A stretch of 64,000 nucleotides of DNA, taken from Spirochaetaceae bacterium. GTDB taxonomy: Bacteria; Spirochaetota; Spirochaetia; DSM-27196; PWMO01. The DNA lies in contig REDW01000068.1 in assembly GCA_007693325.1 (NCBI GenBank), forward strand, positions 56,697 through 120,696, written 5' to 3'. Made by a program: the position numbers and the translations under genes. Every line of letters begins with the position of its first letter. Within the stretch, counting starts at the first letter, position 1. Positions 15,676 through 25,770 of the stretch are shown here, one piece after another. Below the pieces are notes generated by a model. The model made no database searches, was not told the DNA's origin, and saw only the letters and a list, made by a program, of their open reading frames with translations.

Positions 15676-15702
15676 GATCATTAGATAAGAATGAATATTA
15701 AA
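15676..15702 (+). promoter_or_regulatory. AT-rich candidate operator of the Fur/PerR-type regulator
   Basis: The segment contains GATCATTAGATAAGAATG followed by AATATTAA. It is much richer in A and T than its surroundings and covers the predicted transcription start. It has partial likeness to PerR/Fur boxes (TTATAAT/TGATAAT half-sites) but no clean 7-1-7 palindrome. Autoregulation is inferred. Confidence 0.3.
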
Positions 15703-15752
15703 AAAGTGTAGGTATAAGGTAAGGCTCAGTTTTTTGGGAGTAACGAAGATTC

Positions 15753-16262
15753 ATGCCGACAACCAGTGAGCGCCGCGCAGCCGCCGCCGAGCAGCTGATT
15801 CGGGCACTCGAAGCTGCCGGTAAGCGCAATACCGCTCAACGCTATGCGATTTGCCGTGCGCTGGCCGCGCACGGCGGGCACCCGACCGTGGCTGAGATAT
15901 ACGCGACCGTGCGAAGCGACTATCCGATGATCAGCCAGGCAACCGTCTACAACACGCTGGAAACCCTGCGCGGGTTGGGCGCGCTGGTAGCGCTCGACAT
16001 AGCCAATCACGATCACATCCACTACGATCTCGACGTTGGCGCCCACATAAACGTGGTGTGCCGTCGCTGCGAGAATATCGTCGACCTGCATCTGGAAAGC
16101 GTTGCGCCGCTTCTGGACGAGGCTTCCGCGCGCAGCGGGTTTGAGATCCAGTACGAAGCCGGACTGATCCTCTACGGGTTGTGTCCCAACTGCCGCCGCA
16201 GGCGTTCGAACCGTCAGCCGGCCGCTGAAACTCGGCAACCAGAGGAAGCAGATGATGAGTAG
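15753..16262 (+). CDS. Fur-family metalloregulator, PerR-like
   Basis: This 169-residue protein shows the Fur winged helix (NTAQRYAICRALAAHGGHPT, then ISQATVYNTLETLRGLG) and a structural zinc site made of two CxxC pairs (CRRCENIV and CPNCRRR). The central HDHIHYDLDVGAHINVVC segment supplies the His/Asp metal ligands. The Asp in the HYDLDVGAHIN region fits PerR-type peroxide sensors, but PerR and Fur cannot be separated confidently by eye. It is translationally coupled (11-base overlap) to a P1B-4 metal-exporting ATPase, and a strong promoter lies upstream. It likely represses this operon. Confidence 0.83.
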   Translation: MPTTSERRAAAAEQLIRALEAAGKRNTAQRYAICRALAAHGGHPTVAEIYATVRSDYPMISQATVYNTLETLRGLGALVALDIANHDHIHYDLDVGAHINVVCRRCENIVDLHLESVAPLLDEASARSGFEIQYEAGLILYGLCPNCRRRRSNRQPAAETRQPEEADDE

Positions 16263-18717
16263 CACGCACAATGCCCGTACGTGGATCAAGACCGATTGCC
16301 CGGTAGTGGATGAAGAGCGCTGGTGTCCGGTAACGCTATTCCGCATGGTTCAATCGCAAGCCGGAATCCACGAGGTGCGCTACGATACCAACTCAGGCCA
16401 GATGGAAATCGACTACGATCCCAGGCAGCTTTCCGAGACCGAGGTGCAGGCGGCGGCGCACGAGCTCGCGCGGCATCTGGGTGCCAGCTCTGCTATCTGC
16501 CTGCAACCGCTGCAGCGTGCAACCGAGGGTGGCGGTTGCAGCGCCGGCGAGATGATCCGCAGTGATACCATCGGGTTCGATAACGGCGTGCTGCAGATAG
16601 CAAAGGGCGGCGCTGCGGACTCGCGTCGCAGTCCGTGGGTCACGCGCAGGATGCGCCTCAAACCCGCGTCGGATTCTGCGCCGGCAGAGGGCCGACCACT
16701 GCCGGGGGTACTGCGTGCACTGCGCGGCGCGATCGCCAGGCTGCCCGTGGAGCCGCTGTTTGTGGCGATAACGTTACTCACGCTCAGCGGCGGCGCCATC
16801 GCTGAACGCGGCAATCTTTCTGTTCTATCCTGGGTATTGTACCTGGTTGCCTACCTCTTCGGCGGCTATTTCGGTGTGCAGGCGGGCGTAGCAAGTCTGC
16901 GTGCGCGCAGGATAGATATCGACCTGCTGATGGTTCTGGCCGCAATCGGTGCTGCCTCGGTCGGGGCACCGTTTGAAGGGGCACTGCTGCTGTTTCTGTT
17001 CTCGCTTTCCAACGTTCTGCAGGACTACGCGCTGGACCGCACCCGCAGTGCCATCAAAGCGCTGTCCAGGTTGCGCCCCGACAGTGCGATTGTGCTGGAT
17101 TCGCCGGGAAGCGAGCGCGGAAGGACGGTGGCGGTCGATCAGATTTCCATCGGTACATTTATTCAGGTTCGCCCCGGTGACCGGATTGCGCTTGACGGCG
17201 TTGTTGACCGCGGCGCAAGCAGCGTTGATCAGTCGAGCGTTACCGGAGAGTCAATGCCGGTGGAGAAGGGCGCCGGTTCAAGCGTACTGGCCGGCAGCAT
17301 AAACCAGGACGGTGAACTGGTGGTACGCGTGACAAAGCGCAGTGATGAATCCACCATCGCCAAAGTAATCACTCTGGTAGAGAAGGCTCAGGAGCAGCAA
17401 GCCAAAACCGAACGTTTCCTGGAGCGGTTTGAACAGTACTACGCTATCGGGGTGATAGTGGCCACCGTATTGGCGGCGGTGCTGCCGCCATGGCTGGGCG
17501 GTGCGCAATGGTCGGTCTCATTGTACCGCGCAATAACCCTGATGGTAGCCGCAAGCCCCTGTGCCCTGATTATCAGTACGCCGGCGGCGATCCTGTCCGC
17601 AATCGGCAACGGGGCCCGGCGGGGGATTCTGTTCAAAGGTGGCGTGCACGTCGAGCAGGCCGCCGGCATCCAGGCGCTGGCGTTCGATAAGACCGGCACC
17701 CTCACCGAGGGTAAACCGCGCGTCTCGGATATCGTCTCGCTCTGTGGCGAAAGCCGGGATCAGCTGCTGGTGGCGGCCGCATCGCTGGAGAGCAAGAGCC
17801 AGCACGTATTGGCCGCAGCCATTACCGCTGAAGCTCAGGCACGGGGCCTGTCGTATTCCGCCCCAAGTGATTTCCAGAGCGAGTCCGGCGTTGGCGTTCG
17901 TGGAACGGTGGATGGACGCCTGCTGCGGATCGGCAGTCCCGCTGTGCTCGGCACGCTCTCAGGCGATGGTGCCGCGGACGGTGGCGCCGGCGGCGCTGTG
18001 GCGGCGGCCGAGCGTGAGATAGAGCGTCTACAGTGCGAAGCCAAAACGGTGGTGGTAGTGCTGCAGCAGGCCGAAGACGCGGAGCGAGCGCGCATTCTGG
18101 GGCTGATTGCACTGGAAGATCGGTTGCGCCCCGGGGTGCCTGAAGTTATCCAGGAGTTGCGCGCGGCTGGAATCAAGCACGTGGCGATGCTGACCGGGGA
18201 CAACAGCGTTGCCGCCGAACAGATAGCCGCGCAAGCCGGTATCGACGTGGTGTTCGCTGAACTGTTGCCCGAGAACAAGCTGGACGCGATCCGCCGCATC
18301 GAGGCCGAGTACGGTCCGACCGCCATGGTAGGAGACGGCGTCAACGATGCCCCGGCGCTCGCCGGGGCACGCCTGGGGATTGCGATGGGAGCTGCCGGTA
18401 CTGACGTTGCGCTGGAGACAGCCGACATCGTGCTGCTCTCGGATGATCTGCAGAAAATCGGCTATCTGATCGCCTTGAGTCGGCGCACCAAGCGTACGCT
18501 GGTGATCAATATAGCGGTTGCCATGAGTCTTATCGCAATGATGATCGTTGGAATCTACACAGTTGATCTGCCGCTGCCGCTGGCGGTTATCGGGCACGAA
18601 GGTGGAACGGTGCTGGTTTCGCTCAATGGGGTGCGGCTTCTGTTCTTCAACGGTCCCACCCGGCGCAAGCGTCGCGCAGGCGGGGGCTCGATTGACAGCG
18701 TGCGTCAACTCCGATAG
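16252..18717 (+). CDS. P1B-4-type heavy-metal-exporting P-type ATPase
   Basis: This 821-residue ATPase contains the phosphorylation motif DKTGTLTEG, the actuator SSVTGES, the nucleotide-domain MLTGDN and the hinge GDGVNDAPALAGA. Two membrane motifs identify class P1B-4: SPC in the sixth-helix region (ASPCALIISTPAA) and HEGGT near the C-terminus (GHEGGTVLVSLNG). Characterised members export Fe(II), Co(II) or Zn. The N-terminal 90 residues look like an HMA fold that lacks its CxxC, though CPVVDEERWCP carries two cysteines. The usual HP dipeptide of the nucleotide site reads HV (KSQHVLAAAI). It overlaps the PerR-like gene, consistent with an iron-efflux role like Bacillus PfeT, which is inference. 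Confidence 0.88.
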   Translation: MMSSTHNARTWIKTDCPVVDEERWCPVTLFRMVQSQAGIHEVRYDTNSGQMEIDYDPRQLSETEVQAAAHELARHLGASSAICLQPLQRATEGGGCSAGEMIRSDTIGFDNGVLQIAKGGAADSRRSPWVTRRMRLKPASDSAPAEGRPLPGVLRALRGAIARLPVEPLFVAITLLTLSGGAIAERGNLSVLSWVLYLVAYLFGGYFGVQAGVASLRARRIDIDLLMVLAAIGAASVGAPFEGALLLFLFSLSNVLQDYALDRTRSAIKALSRLRPDSAIVLDSPGSERGRTVAVDQISIGTFIQVRPGDRIALDGVVDRGASSVDQSSVTGESMPVEKGAGSSVLAGSINQDGELVVRVTKRSDESTIAKVITLVEKAQEQQAKTERFLERFEQYYAIGVIVATVLAAVLPPWLGGAQWSVSLYRAITLMVAASPCALIISTPAAILSAIGNGARRGILFKGGVHVEQAAGIQALAFDKTGTLTEGKPRVSDIVSLCGESRDQLLVAAASLESKSQHVLAAAITAEAQARGLSYSAPSDFQSESGVGVRGTVDGRLLRIGSPAVLGTLSGDGAADGGAGGAVAAAEREIERLQCEAKTVVVVLQQAEDAERARILGLIALEDRLRPGVPEVIQELRAAGIKHVAMLTGDNSVAAEQIAAQAGIDVVFAELLPENKLDAIRRIEAEYGPTAMVGDGVNDAPALAGARLGIAMGAAGTDVALETADIVLLSDDLQKIGYLIALSRRTKRTLVINIAVAMSLIAMMIVGIYTVDLPLPLAVIGHEGGTVLVSLNGVRLLFFNGPTRRKRRAGGGSIDSVRQLR

Positions 18718-18780
18718 TCTCCGGGTGAACCGCCGGGCTTGTGGTGAATCCGGCGGTAGCTTCAGCAAGGAAGGCGCTGC

Positions 18781-19323
18781 ATGGCCGCTGAATTTGACCT
18801 CGACGCGGTGATCCGTAAGGTTCCCGACTTTCCCAAACCCGGGATTCTGTTTTACGACGTAACCGGAATCCTGGTACACCCGCGAGCGTTTGCATACTGT
18901 GTAGAGGTAGCGTGCCAACGCTACGCCGCAGCGGGCCTCGATGCAATTGCCGCCATTGACGCGCGCGGCTTTGTGTTTGCCTCGCCGATTGCCTACAAGA
19001 TGGGGCTGCCGCTGATCCTGGTGCGCAAGAACGGCAAGTTGCCCGGACGCACCATTAAGCGCCGTTTTGCGCTGGAGTACGGTGAGGACACGGTCGAAGT
19101 GCACCGGGGAGACGTCAAGGCCGGTCAGAAGGTGTTGATAGTCGATGACCTGATCGCTACCGGTGGAACGCTCAAGGCGGCAGCCGATATTCTGGCTGAA
19201 GCCGGCGCTGTGGTCAGCGGTATCTTCGCGATCATCGGGCTGCCGTTTCTGAACTACCACAACGTGCTCGCCGGCCACGAAATAGTTACGCTGATCGACT
19301 ATCACAGCGAGCATATCGAGTAG
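18781..19323 (+). CDS. apt: Adenine phosphoribosyltransferase
   Basis: The 180-residue product has the type I phosphoribosyltransferase PRPP loop VLIVDDLIATGGTLKAAAD near residue 120. It also shows the APRT hallmarks VPDFPKPGILFYDVTGIL at the N-terminus and AIDARGFVFASPIAYKMG near 60. It converts adenine and PRPP to AMP for purine salvage. AAGGAAGG precedes the ATG. It stands 63 bases after the metal ATPase gene and before a tRNA pair, with no obvious link to either. Length is standard. Confidence 0.95.
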   Translation: MAAEFDLDAVIRKVPDFPKPGILFYDVTGILVHPRAFAYCVEVACQRYAAAGLDAIAAIDARGFVFASPIAYKMGLPLILVRKNGKLPGRTIKRRFALEYGEDTVEVHRGDVKAGQKVLIVDDLIATGGTLKAAADILAEAGAVVSGIFAIIGLPFLNYHNVLAGHEIVTLIDYHSEHIE

Positions 19324-19341
19324 GCGTATCGGGTAGCGGTG

Positions 19342-19370
19342 TTGACACTCGCGGTGAAACGTAGTAGCGT
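19342..19370 (+). promoter_or_regulatory. Candidate promoter for tRNA-Gln/tRNA-Glu
   Basis: A consensus TTGACA is followed after 17 bases by TAGCGT, a weak -10 box. The predicted start at about 19377 is seven bases before the tRNA-Gln. Confidence 0.4.
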
Positions 19371-19383
19371 TTCCACCGAATGA

Positions 19384-19454
19384 TTCCCGGTGGTGTAATG
19401 GTAGCACCGCAGATTCTGGCTCTGCTGGTGGGGGTTCAAGTCCTCCCCGGGAAG
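19384..19454 (+). tRNA. tRNA-Gln (anticodon CTG)
   Basis: The acceptor TTCCCGG pairs with CCGGGAA, with the U-A first pair typical of tRNA-Gln. The anticodon stem GCAGA/TCTGC holds the loop TTCTGGC, giving anticodon CTG. The T loop is GTTCAAGTC. CCA is not encoded. A tRNA-Glu follows after seven bases. Confidence 0.95.
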
Positions 19455-19461
19455 CTGATAT

Positions 19462-19533
19462 GGCCCCTTCGTCTATCGGCTAGGACGGAAGATTCTCAGT
19501 CTTCAAAGAGGGGTTCGATTCCCCTAGGGGCTA
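19462..19533 (+). tRNA. tRNA-Glu (anticodon CTC)
   Basis: The acceptor GGCCCCT pairs with AGGGGCT, with a G-U first pair. The anticodon stem GAAGA/TCTTC holds TTCTCAG, giving anticodon CTC. The T arm contains GTTCGATTC. CCA is not encoded. It is co-transcribed with tRNA-Gln and followed by a terminator. Confidence 0.95.
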
Positions 19534-19542
19534 TTGTTGTTG

Positions 19543-19569
19543 AAGCCGGCCGATGCGCCGGCTTTTTTT
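19543..19569 (+). terminator. Rho-independent terminator after the tRNA pair
   Basis: AAGCCGGC and GCCGGCTT form an eight-pair stem with the six-base loop CGATGC. The stem runs into a tract of seven T residues, ending the tRNA transcript before carA. Confidence 0.9.
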
Positions 19570-19604
19570 GAACCCGGGACCAACGAACTACGTGGGAAGG
19601 ACAC

Positions 19605-20828
19605 ATGCTGAACGCGCTGCTCGTTCTCGAAGACGCGACCATATATCCTGGAATTGGCTTTGGCGCTGAGCCACTCTCGATTAATGAGCTTGATCCGGCT
19701 GTGACGCGTCACAAAGGAGTCGGCGAAGTAGTATTCAACACGGCCATGTCCGGTTACCACGAAGTTCTCACTGATCCGTCCTATACGGGTCAGCTGGTGG
19801 TGATGACGTACCCGCACATCGGCAACTACGGAACGGACCCCGGCTGGAGCGAAACCGGCCCGGAAACTGATGCCCGTCGCAGCGGTGTCAAAGCAGCCGG
19901 TTTCGTTGTGCGCGCCCGCTACGACGGTCCGCCGCCGGATGGTCGCAGCAGACTGTCAGAGTTACTGCAGACGCACGAGACCCCCGCAATCACCGACGTT
20001 GACACTCGCGCGCTGACGCTGCACTTGCGCGACAACGGATCACGGCGCGGCGTAATTGTCAGGGCCCCCCAAGGGCTCATGCGCTGGACGCATCAGCCTG
20101 CGGCGATGTTGCAACAGGACCAGCTCGATCGGGTGCTGAGTTTTCTGGCGGCGTTTCCCGACATGCAGGGCCGCAACCTGATTGGCGAGGTGGGATCGAG
20201 CGAACCGACCGTGGTCAATCCCGGCGGAAAGCCGCACATTGCACTGCTGGACTGCGGAACCAAGGCCAATATCGTGCGCGAGTTGCAGGCGCTTGGTTGC
20301 AGGCTCACTATTCTGCCCAGCCGGGCAAACGAATCCGATGTACGGGCAGCGGCAGCCGACGCTCTCTTGATCTCCAACGGACCGGGAGATCCTGCAGTGC
20401 TGAGCGCGCAGATAGAAACGGTGAGACGATGCATCGGCAGCATGCCGGTGTTGGGCATCTGCCTCGGGCACCAGTTGATCGCCGAGGCAATCGGGGCGCG
20501 TACATTCAAGATGAAGTTTGGCCATCACGGCGCCAACCATCCGGTGCGCGACGAGGATTCGGGCCGGGTGTTTGTCACCTCGCAGAATCACGGTTTCAGT
20601 GTGGAAGAAGCGAGCCTGCCGGAGGGCGTACGCGTCTGGTTTCGCAACGCCAATGACCAGTCGGTAGAGGGCATCAGAAACGATGCCATGGGACTGGCCT
20701 CGGCGCAGTTTCATCCGGAATCCGCGCCGGGCCCCAATGACTCGCGCTGGATTTTCGCAGCGTTTCTGGACCTGGTCCGGACAGCCAACCCGGGAGGTGC
20801 CGATGCCGGCCAGACGGGATCTGCATAA
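19605..20828 (+). CDS. carA: Carbamoyl-phosphate synthase small subunit
   Basis: This 407-residue protein has the CarA N-terminal domain ([20 protein letters not shown] and [17 protein letters not shown]). A class I glutamine amidotransferase domain follows, with the nucleophile cysteine in [13 protein letters not shown] and the catalytic His-Glu in [10 protein letters not shown]. It releases ammonia from glutamine for the large subunit, feeding arginine and pyrimidine synthesis. GGAAGGA precedes the ATG. carB follows with a 26-base overlap. The 35 bases between the tRNA terminator and the ATG leave little room for a promoter, which could not be placed. Confidence 0.95.
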   Translation: MLNALLVLEDATIYPGIGFGAEPLSINELDPAVTRHKGVGEVVFNTAMSGYHEVLTDPSYTGQLVVMTYPHIGNYGTDPGWSETGPETDARRSGVKAAGFVVRARYDGPPPDGRSRLSELLQTHETPAITDVDTRALTLHLRDNGSRRGVIVRAPQGLMRWTHQPAAMLQQDQLDRVLSFLAAFPDMQGRNLIGEVGSSEPTVVNPGGKPHIALLDCGTKANIVRELQALGCRLTILPSRANESDVRAAAADALLISNGPGDPAVLSAQIETVRRCIGSMPVLGICLGHQLIAEAIGARTFKMKFGHHGANHPVRDEDSGRVFVTSQNHGFSVEEASLPEGVRVWFRNANDQSVEGIRNDAMGLASAQFHPESAPGPNDSRWIFAAFLDLVRTANPGGADAGQTGSA

Positions 20829-23800
20829 GATACTGATCGTTGGTTCAGGCCCGATTGTCATCGGTCAGGCGTGCGAGTTTGACTACTCGGGAACCCAGGC
20901 GGTCAAGGCGCTGAAGGAGGAGGGCTACCAGGTAATCCTGGTCAATCCAAATCCGGCCACTGTGATGACCACTCCGGGACTTGCGGATAGCATCTACGTT
21001 GATCCGCTGAACGTGCCGTATCTCGAGAGCATCATCGAGCGCGAACGCCCCGACGGTCTGCTGGCGACCATGGGTGGGCAGACGGCGCTCAATCTGGCGC
21101 TGCAGCTCGATGCTGCGGGAGTGCTAAAACGCTTTGGAGTTGAAATACTTGGGGCCGGAATCGACGCCATTACCATGGCAGAAGACCGTGGCCGTTTCAA
21201 AGAAGTTATCGCCTCCATCGGCCTGGAGAGTCCACGTTCGGCGCTGATAGCGAATATGGCGCAAGCGCGCGAGTTTCTGGAGCAGACCGAACCGCCGATA
21301 ATCATCCGCCCGAGCTACACCCTCGGTGGTAAGGGCGGCAGCATTGCGCGCACCCGGGAAGAGGTTGCCGGCATGGTTGAGTGGGCGCTGGCCGAGAGTC
21401 CAACGCACACCGCGCTCATTGAGGAATCGCTGATCGGGTGGAAAGAGTTCGAGCTCGAAGTAATGCGCGACCATGCCGACAACGCGGTGGTGGTCTGCTC
21501 GATTGAGAACATCGATCCGATGGGGGTGCACACTGGCGACAGCATCACTGTGGCTCCGATACAGACGCTATCTGACCGTGAGTACCAGACGATGCGCACC
21601 GCCTCGATCGATATCCTGCGCGCCATCGGGGTAGATTGCGGCGGATCCAACGTCCAGTTTGCTGTTGATCCGCGCAGCGGGCGCATGGTTGTGATCGAGA
21701 TGAATCCGCGAGTTTCGCGTTCTTCGGCGCTGGCCAGCAAGGCTACCGGTTTTCCGATTGCGCGCTGCGCGGCACGACTGGCTGTGGGTTACACGCTGGA
21801 TGAGGTGATAAATGATATCACCGGCAAGACCGTCTCGTGCTTCGAGCCGTCGCTGGACTACGTGGCGGTCAAGGTACCGCGCTTCGAGATCGAGAAGTTC
21901 CCCGCCGGTTACGCTGAGCTGGGAACGCAGATGAAGAGCGTCGGTGAGTCGCTTGCCATCGGGCGTACCTTCTGCGAAGCGCTCAACAAGGCTATCCGCG
22001 CCTGCGAGTTTGGTTTTGACGGCCTGCAGGCAATCGATGGGGTTGCGTTGGACACAATTGAGCAAATGATCGACCAGCGTCACCCTCGACGCATCTTTGC
22101 AATCTACACCAAGCTGCTGCGCGAAGGCCCCGGGGCGCTATCGGATATCGAGAGCCGCAGTGGCTATGACCGCTGGTTTCTGTGGCAACTGCTGCAGCAG
22201 GCCGCCTGGACGCACCGTGCAGTGGCGGACGGCCTGACCGATGAACTGCTGTGGAGCGGGAAACGATTGGGCCTGAGCGATGCGGTAATCGCGACTGCTG
22301 CACGAACCAGCGTCAGCAGCGTCAGGCGGCGGCGCGACGAGCTCGGTTTCTACGCCAGCTATCACTTCGTCGATACCTGTTCGGGTGAGTTCGAAGCCCA
22401 GACGCCCTATTTCTATTCCAGCTGGGGCGAGATCGACGAGGGGGAGCCTACGGGAGCTGCAGGCGTCATCATCCTGGGCAGTGGGCCCAACCGCATCGGC
22501 CAGGGACTCGAGTTCGACACCTGTTGCACGCTTTCATCTATGGCGTATCGTCGGCACGGGCGACCAACCATCATGATAAACTCCAACCCCGAAACCGTAT
22601 CCACGGACTTCAACGTCTCGGACCGCCTCTACATCGAACCTCTGACCGCGGAAGACGTTATCGAAGTGTTGCACAAAGAGCAGGCAAAGGAGGTGGTGGT
22701 GCAGCTCGGCGGACAGACACCGCTGAACATGGCCGCGGAACTGGAAGCCGCCGGTGCAACCATCGTCGGCACGCCGCCGGCGCGCATCCGCGATGCCGAA
22801 GACCGCGGCCTGTTTGCCCGCGTGATTGCCAAGGCCGGTCTCAGACAGGCTGAAAACCGCATGGCTTCCAGCCGTGACGAGGCTCAGCTGCACGCCGCAG
22901 AGATCGGCTATCCGGTGCTCTGCCGGCCGTCGTTTGTTCTCGGTGGCCGCAGCATGTCGATTGTCTATACCGCCGAGGAGTTGGACAGCTACCTTGCGGG
23001 TGGCGGGATCCGCATCTCACAGGCCGAGCCTGTGCTGGTAGACCAGTTTCTCGAGGATGCCTTCGAGTACGACCTCGACGCGCTGTGCGACGGCAAGCAC
23101 GTCTACGTGGCCGGTATCATGCAGCACATCGAGGCCGCAGGCATCCACTCGGGTGACTCTGCGTGCGTCTTTCCGCCCTACAAAGGTGATCCCGAGAACC
23201 TGCAGCAGATAAAGCGCGCCGCCGCGCTGATTGCGCGCGAGTTCGGCGTAATCGGTTTTCTCAATATTCAGTTTGCCGTCAAGCACGGTGAGGTCTACGT
23301 TATTGAGGTTAATCCGCGCGCCTCACGAACTGTGCCATTCATCTCCAAGGTAAGCGGCGTCAACCTGGTGGACGCCGCGGTTCAGCTCTGGATGGGCGTT
23401 GATTTAAAGAGTCAGGGTCTTATCAACGACGGGGAGACCGGAATCCGCAACGTCGGCGAAGGGCGCCCGGTAATCGGCTGGGCGGTCAAGGAGGCGATGT
23501 TCTCGTTTGACCGCTTCCGCGATATGGATCCGCTGCTGGGTCCCGAGATGCGGTCTACCGGCGAATCCATCGGTATCGGCGAGAGCTTCGGCGAAGCCTT
23601 TGCCAAGGCATCGAGCGCTGCCGGCAGCGATCTGCCGATTGAAGGCCGGGTGTTTGTATCGGTGCACGATTCGGACAAGCAGACGCTGTTGCCGCTGGTG
23701 AAGGAACTGCAGCAGCTGGGCTTTGAAATCAGCGCAACCCGGGGTACAGCCGACTTTCTGTTTGCCAACGGGGTATTCGCAGAGGTGATTCTCAAGGTCC

Positions 23801-24033
23801 ACGAGGGGCACCCCAATATCGTGGATCATCTGGCGGCCGGACGGATTGCGCTGGTGATCAATACTCCGCTGGGCCGCTACACCCAGCGCGATGACGGCTA
23901 CATTCGCATTGAGACCATGCGCCGCCACGTTCCGTATACCACTACTACTTCGGCAGCCGAGGCGGCGCTGGAGGGCATCCGTTACCTGCGCACCGGCGCA
24001 ACAGTCCCGCGCCGCCTGCCGGGCAGCTGGTAG
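20803..24033 (+). CDS. carB: Carbamoyl-phosphate synthase large subunit
   Basis: This 1076-residue protein has two homologous ATP-grasp halves, each opened by a [18 protein letters not shown] or [19 protein letters not shown] nucleotide fold. It also has both [11 protein letters not shown] and [11 protein letters not shown] loops and a C-terminal MGS-like allosteric domain from about residue 935. It combines ammonia, bicarbonate and two ATP into carbamoyl phosphate. ATG at 20803, with GGGAGG upstream, gives the normal length. An earlier in-frame ATG at 20683 would add 40 residues encoded inside carA. Both halves look intact. Confidence 0.96.
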   Translation: MPARRDLHKILIVGSGPIVIGQACEFDYSGTQAVKALKEEGYQVILVNPNPATVMTTPGLADSIYVDPLNVPYLESIIERERPDGLLATMGGQTALNLALQLDAAGVLKRFGVEILGAGIDAITMAEDRGRFKEVIASIGLESPRSALIANMAQAREFLEQTEPPIIIRPSYTLGGKGGSIARTREEVAGMVEWALAESPTHTALIEESLIGWKEFELEVMRDHADNAVVVCSIENIDPMGVHTGDSITVAPIQTLSDREYQTMRTASIDILRAIGVDCGGSNVQFAVDPRSGRMVVIEMNPRVSRSSALASKATGFPIARCAARLAVGYTLDEVINDITGKTVSCFEPSLDYVAVKVPRFEIEKFPAGYAELGTQMKSVGESLAIGRTFCEALNKAIRACEFGFDGLQAIDGVALDTIEQMIDQRHPRRIFAIYTKLLREGPGALSDIESRSGYDRWFLWQLLQQAAWTHRAVADGLTDELLWSGKRLGLSDAVIATAARTSVSSVRRRRDELGFYASYHFVDTCSGEFEAQTPYFYSSWGEIDEGEPTGAAGVIILGSGPNRIGQGLEFDTCCTLSSMAYRRHGRPTIMINSNPETVSTDFNVSDRLYIEPLTAEDVIEVLHKEQAKEVVVQLGGQTPLNMAAELEAAGATIVGTPPARIRDAEDRGLFARVIAKAGLRQAENRMASSRDEAQLHAAEIGYPVLCRPSFVLGGRSMSIVYTAEELDSYLAGGGIRISQAEPVLVDQFLEDAFEYDLDALCDGKHVYVAGIMQHIEAAGIHSGDSACVFPPYKGDPENLQQIKRAAALIAREFGVIGFLNIQFAVKHGEVYVIEVNPRASRTVPFISKVSGVNLVDAAVQLWMGVDLKSQGLINDGETGIRNVGEGRPVIGWAVKEAMFSFDRFRDMDPLLGPEMRSTGESIGIGESFGEAFAKASSAAGSDLPIEGRVFVSVHDSDKQTLLPLVKELQQLGFEISATRGTADFLFANGVFAEVILKVHEGHPNIVDHLAAGRIALVINTPLGRYTQRDDGYIRIETMRRHVPYTTTTSAAEAALEGIRYLRTGATVPRRLPGSW

Positions 24034-24043
24034 CCTCGGCTGG

Positions 24044-25660
24044 TCAGCTGCCTGCCGGCGCAGCCGCCTCGTGTTGCGACTGGACGTGGGTTTCGTCCTC
24101 GAGCACGTAGCCGTTGTAGTAGTACTCCAGACTGTCAACCAGCGCCTGCCAGGACGCTTCGATGATATTCTCGTGCACGCCGACGGTATCCCACGACGTC
24201 TTGCCGTCACTGGAGGTGATAAACACTCGTACCCTGGCCGCTGCGTGCTGTTCGGGATTGAGTACCCGCACGCGATAGTCGGTGAGGCCGATGTCGCGCA
24301 GGAACGGGTAGTGCGATTCAAGCGCGTCGCGCAGCGCGTGGTCAAGCGTTTCAACCGGGCCGATCCCTACCGCGGCACCCATCAGATCGTAATCGCTTGA
24401 CTGTAGAAAGATGCGCCCGACCGTCTTGGAAGGGGCGTCAAGAGTCTTGTAGGATTCCAGATGGTAGTTCTTCAAGGCAATCAGCGGCGTGTAACGGCCG
24501 ATGGCTTTGCGCAGCAGCAACTCGAAGGAGGCTTCGGCTGCTTCGTATTCATAGCCGCTGCGCTCGCGGTCCTTCAGTTCGTGGATAAGATCGTTTACCG
24601 CAGGATCGTTCTTGGCAAACTGGCCGTAACGCTTGAGCTTCTCTACGATGGTTGCCTTGCCTGCCAGTTCGGAGAGCAGAATGCGGCGCTCGTTACCAAC
24701 CAGGCTGCTGTCGGTGTGCTCCATCAGGTAGGCGGCCTTGGCAACTACATCGGCGTGCTGACCGGCTTTGTGGCTGAACGCGGCTTCGCCGACGTAGGGT
24801 TGGCGCTTGTCGGGGATAATGTTGGCTTTCTCGGCCACAAAGCGTGATAGCGTGGTAAGTTTGTCCAGTTTGTCGGCAACCGCCGGCTTGTAGCCTTTCT
24901 TCAGGACCACGTTGGGAATAAAGACGCATAGATTGGCGTTGCCGCAGCGTTCGCCCCAGCCATTGACGGTGCCCTGAATCTGAACGGCTCCGCTGTCCAC
25001 TGCGGCCAGCGAGTTGGCAACGGCGGTTCCGCAGTCGTTGTGGAAGTGGCCGCCGAGGGGAGCAAGCGTGTCGGCCGGCAGCTCGCCCATGATTCGGGTT
25101 ACTTCATCGGGAAGGGTTCCGCCATTGGTGTCGCACAGTACCGCCGCATCTGCGCCGGCCTCGCTGGCGGCCTGAAGTACGCGCAGCGCGTAGGCTGAAT
25201 CATCCTTATAGCCGTCAAAGAAATGTTCAAGGTCGAAGAAGACTTCGCGGCCCTCACCTTTGAGAAACGCTATCGAGTCGTAGATCATACGGAGGTTCTC
25301 CTCTTCATCGGTCTTGAGAACCTTTTCTACGTGGGCCTTCCAGGTCTTGCCTACCACAATCACCGTTGGCGTCTCGGCGTTGAGGATAGCCAGAATGTTG
25401 TCGTCCCTCGAGGCGTCGATTCCGGGTCGACGGGTTGAACCAAACGCCACAATCCTGGCGTGGCTGAAGCGTTCCTTGCGGCATTGTTCGAAGAACGCGG
25501 CCTCTTTTTCATTTGAAAGCGGGAAACCGCCTTCGATGTAGTCGATTTTGAGCTCGTCCAGCGTATGCGCGATCTTCAGTTTGTCATCCAGCGTATAGCT
25601 GATGCCCATGCCCTGCATCCCGTCGCGCAGGGTAGTGTCGTATACGTGTAGTTGTCGCAT
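24044..25660 (-). CDS. cimA: (R)-citramalate synthase
   Basis: This 538-residue enzyme starts with LHVYDTTLRDGMQGMGISYT and has GGHFHNDCGTAVANSLAA and the catalytic-region VNGWGERCGNANL. These mark the DRE-TIM metallolyase family. The sequence resembles the long Geobacter/Leptospira-type citramalate synthases more than 2-isopropylmalate synthase. A C-terminal LeuA-type allosteric domain occupies roughly residues 400-530. It condenses pyruvate with acetyl-CoA, the first step of the threonine-independent isoleucine pathway. AAGGAG precedes the ATG. The upstream leader encodes five consecutive Ile codons and a terminator, which strongly supports an isoleucine function over a leucine one. Confidence 0.92.
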   Translation of the reverse strand: MRQLHVYDTTLRDGMQGMGISYTLDDKLKIAHTLDELKIDYIEGGFPLSNEKEAAFFEQCRKERFSHARIVAFGSTRRPGIDASRDDNILAILNAETPTVIVVGKTWKAHVEKVLKTDEEENLRMIYDSIAFLKGEGREVFFDLEHFFDGYKDDSAYALRVLQAASEAGADAAVLCDTNGGTLPDEVTRIMGELPADTLAPLGGHFHNDCGTAVANSLAAVDSGAVQIQGTVNGWGERCGNANLCVFIPNVVLKKGYKPAVADKLDKLTTLSRFVAEKANIIPDKRQPYVGEAAFSHKAGQHADVVAKAAYLMEHTDSSLVGNERRILLSELAGKATIVEKLKRYGQFAKNDPAVNDLIHELKDRERSGYEYEAAEASFELLLRKAIGRYTPLIALKNYHLESYKTLDAPSKTVGRIFLQSSDYDLMGAAVGIGPVETLDHALRDALESHYPFLRDIGLTDYRVRVLNPEQHAAARVRVFITSSDGKTSWDTVGVHENIIEASWQALVDSLEYYYNGYVLEDETHVQSQHEAAAPAGS

Positions 25661-25702
25661 CCCTTTCTCCTTGTGTTGCCTTCCAGTCAGGACAACCGCA
25701 CA

Positions 25703-25740
25703 AAAAACAACGGCCGTCCCTCGCAGGAAGGACGGCCGTT
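25703..25740 (-). terminator. Attenuator terminator in the cimA leader
   Basis: On the minus strand AACGGCCGTCC and GGACGGCCGTT form a perfect 11-pair stem with a ten-base loop, followed by GTTTTTTG. It lies between the leader peptide and cimA, so it would stop transcription before the structural gene. Confidence 0.9.
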
Positions 25741-25770
25741 ATTCGGTTCCGAACCGTTACGCTTCCTGCG
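25722..25770 (-). promoter_or_regulatory. Antiterminator pairing and pause hairpin of the cimA attenuator
   Basis: CGCAGGAAG (25770 down to 25762, the last codons of the leader peptide) is perfectly complementary to CTTCCTGCG (25730 down to 25722). The latter spans the loop and one stem base of the terminator. A small hairpin, CGGTT-CGG-AACCG, sits between them. Pairing of the two 9-mers sequesters the 5' arm of the terminator, so it should act as antiterminator. Confidence 0.75.

Noticed and set aside
18028..19407. Long minus-strand open frame opposite the P1B ATPase and apt
   Set aside because: It spans two well-supported plus-strand genes and an intergenic region, with no ribosome-binding site and low-complexity Arg/His content.
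24044..25660. 2-isopropylmalate synthase (leuA)
   Set aside because: The overall sequence fits long citramalate synthases, and the leader encodes an isoleucine run rather than leucine codons.
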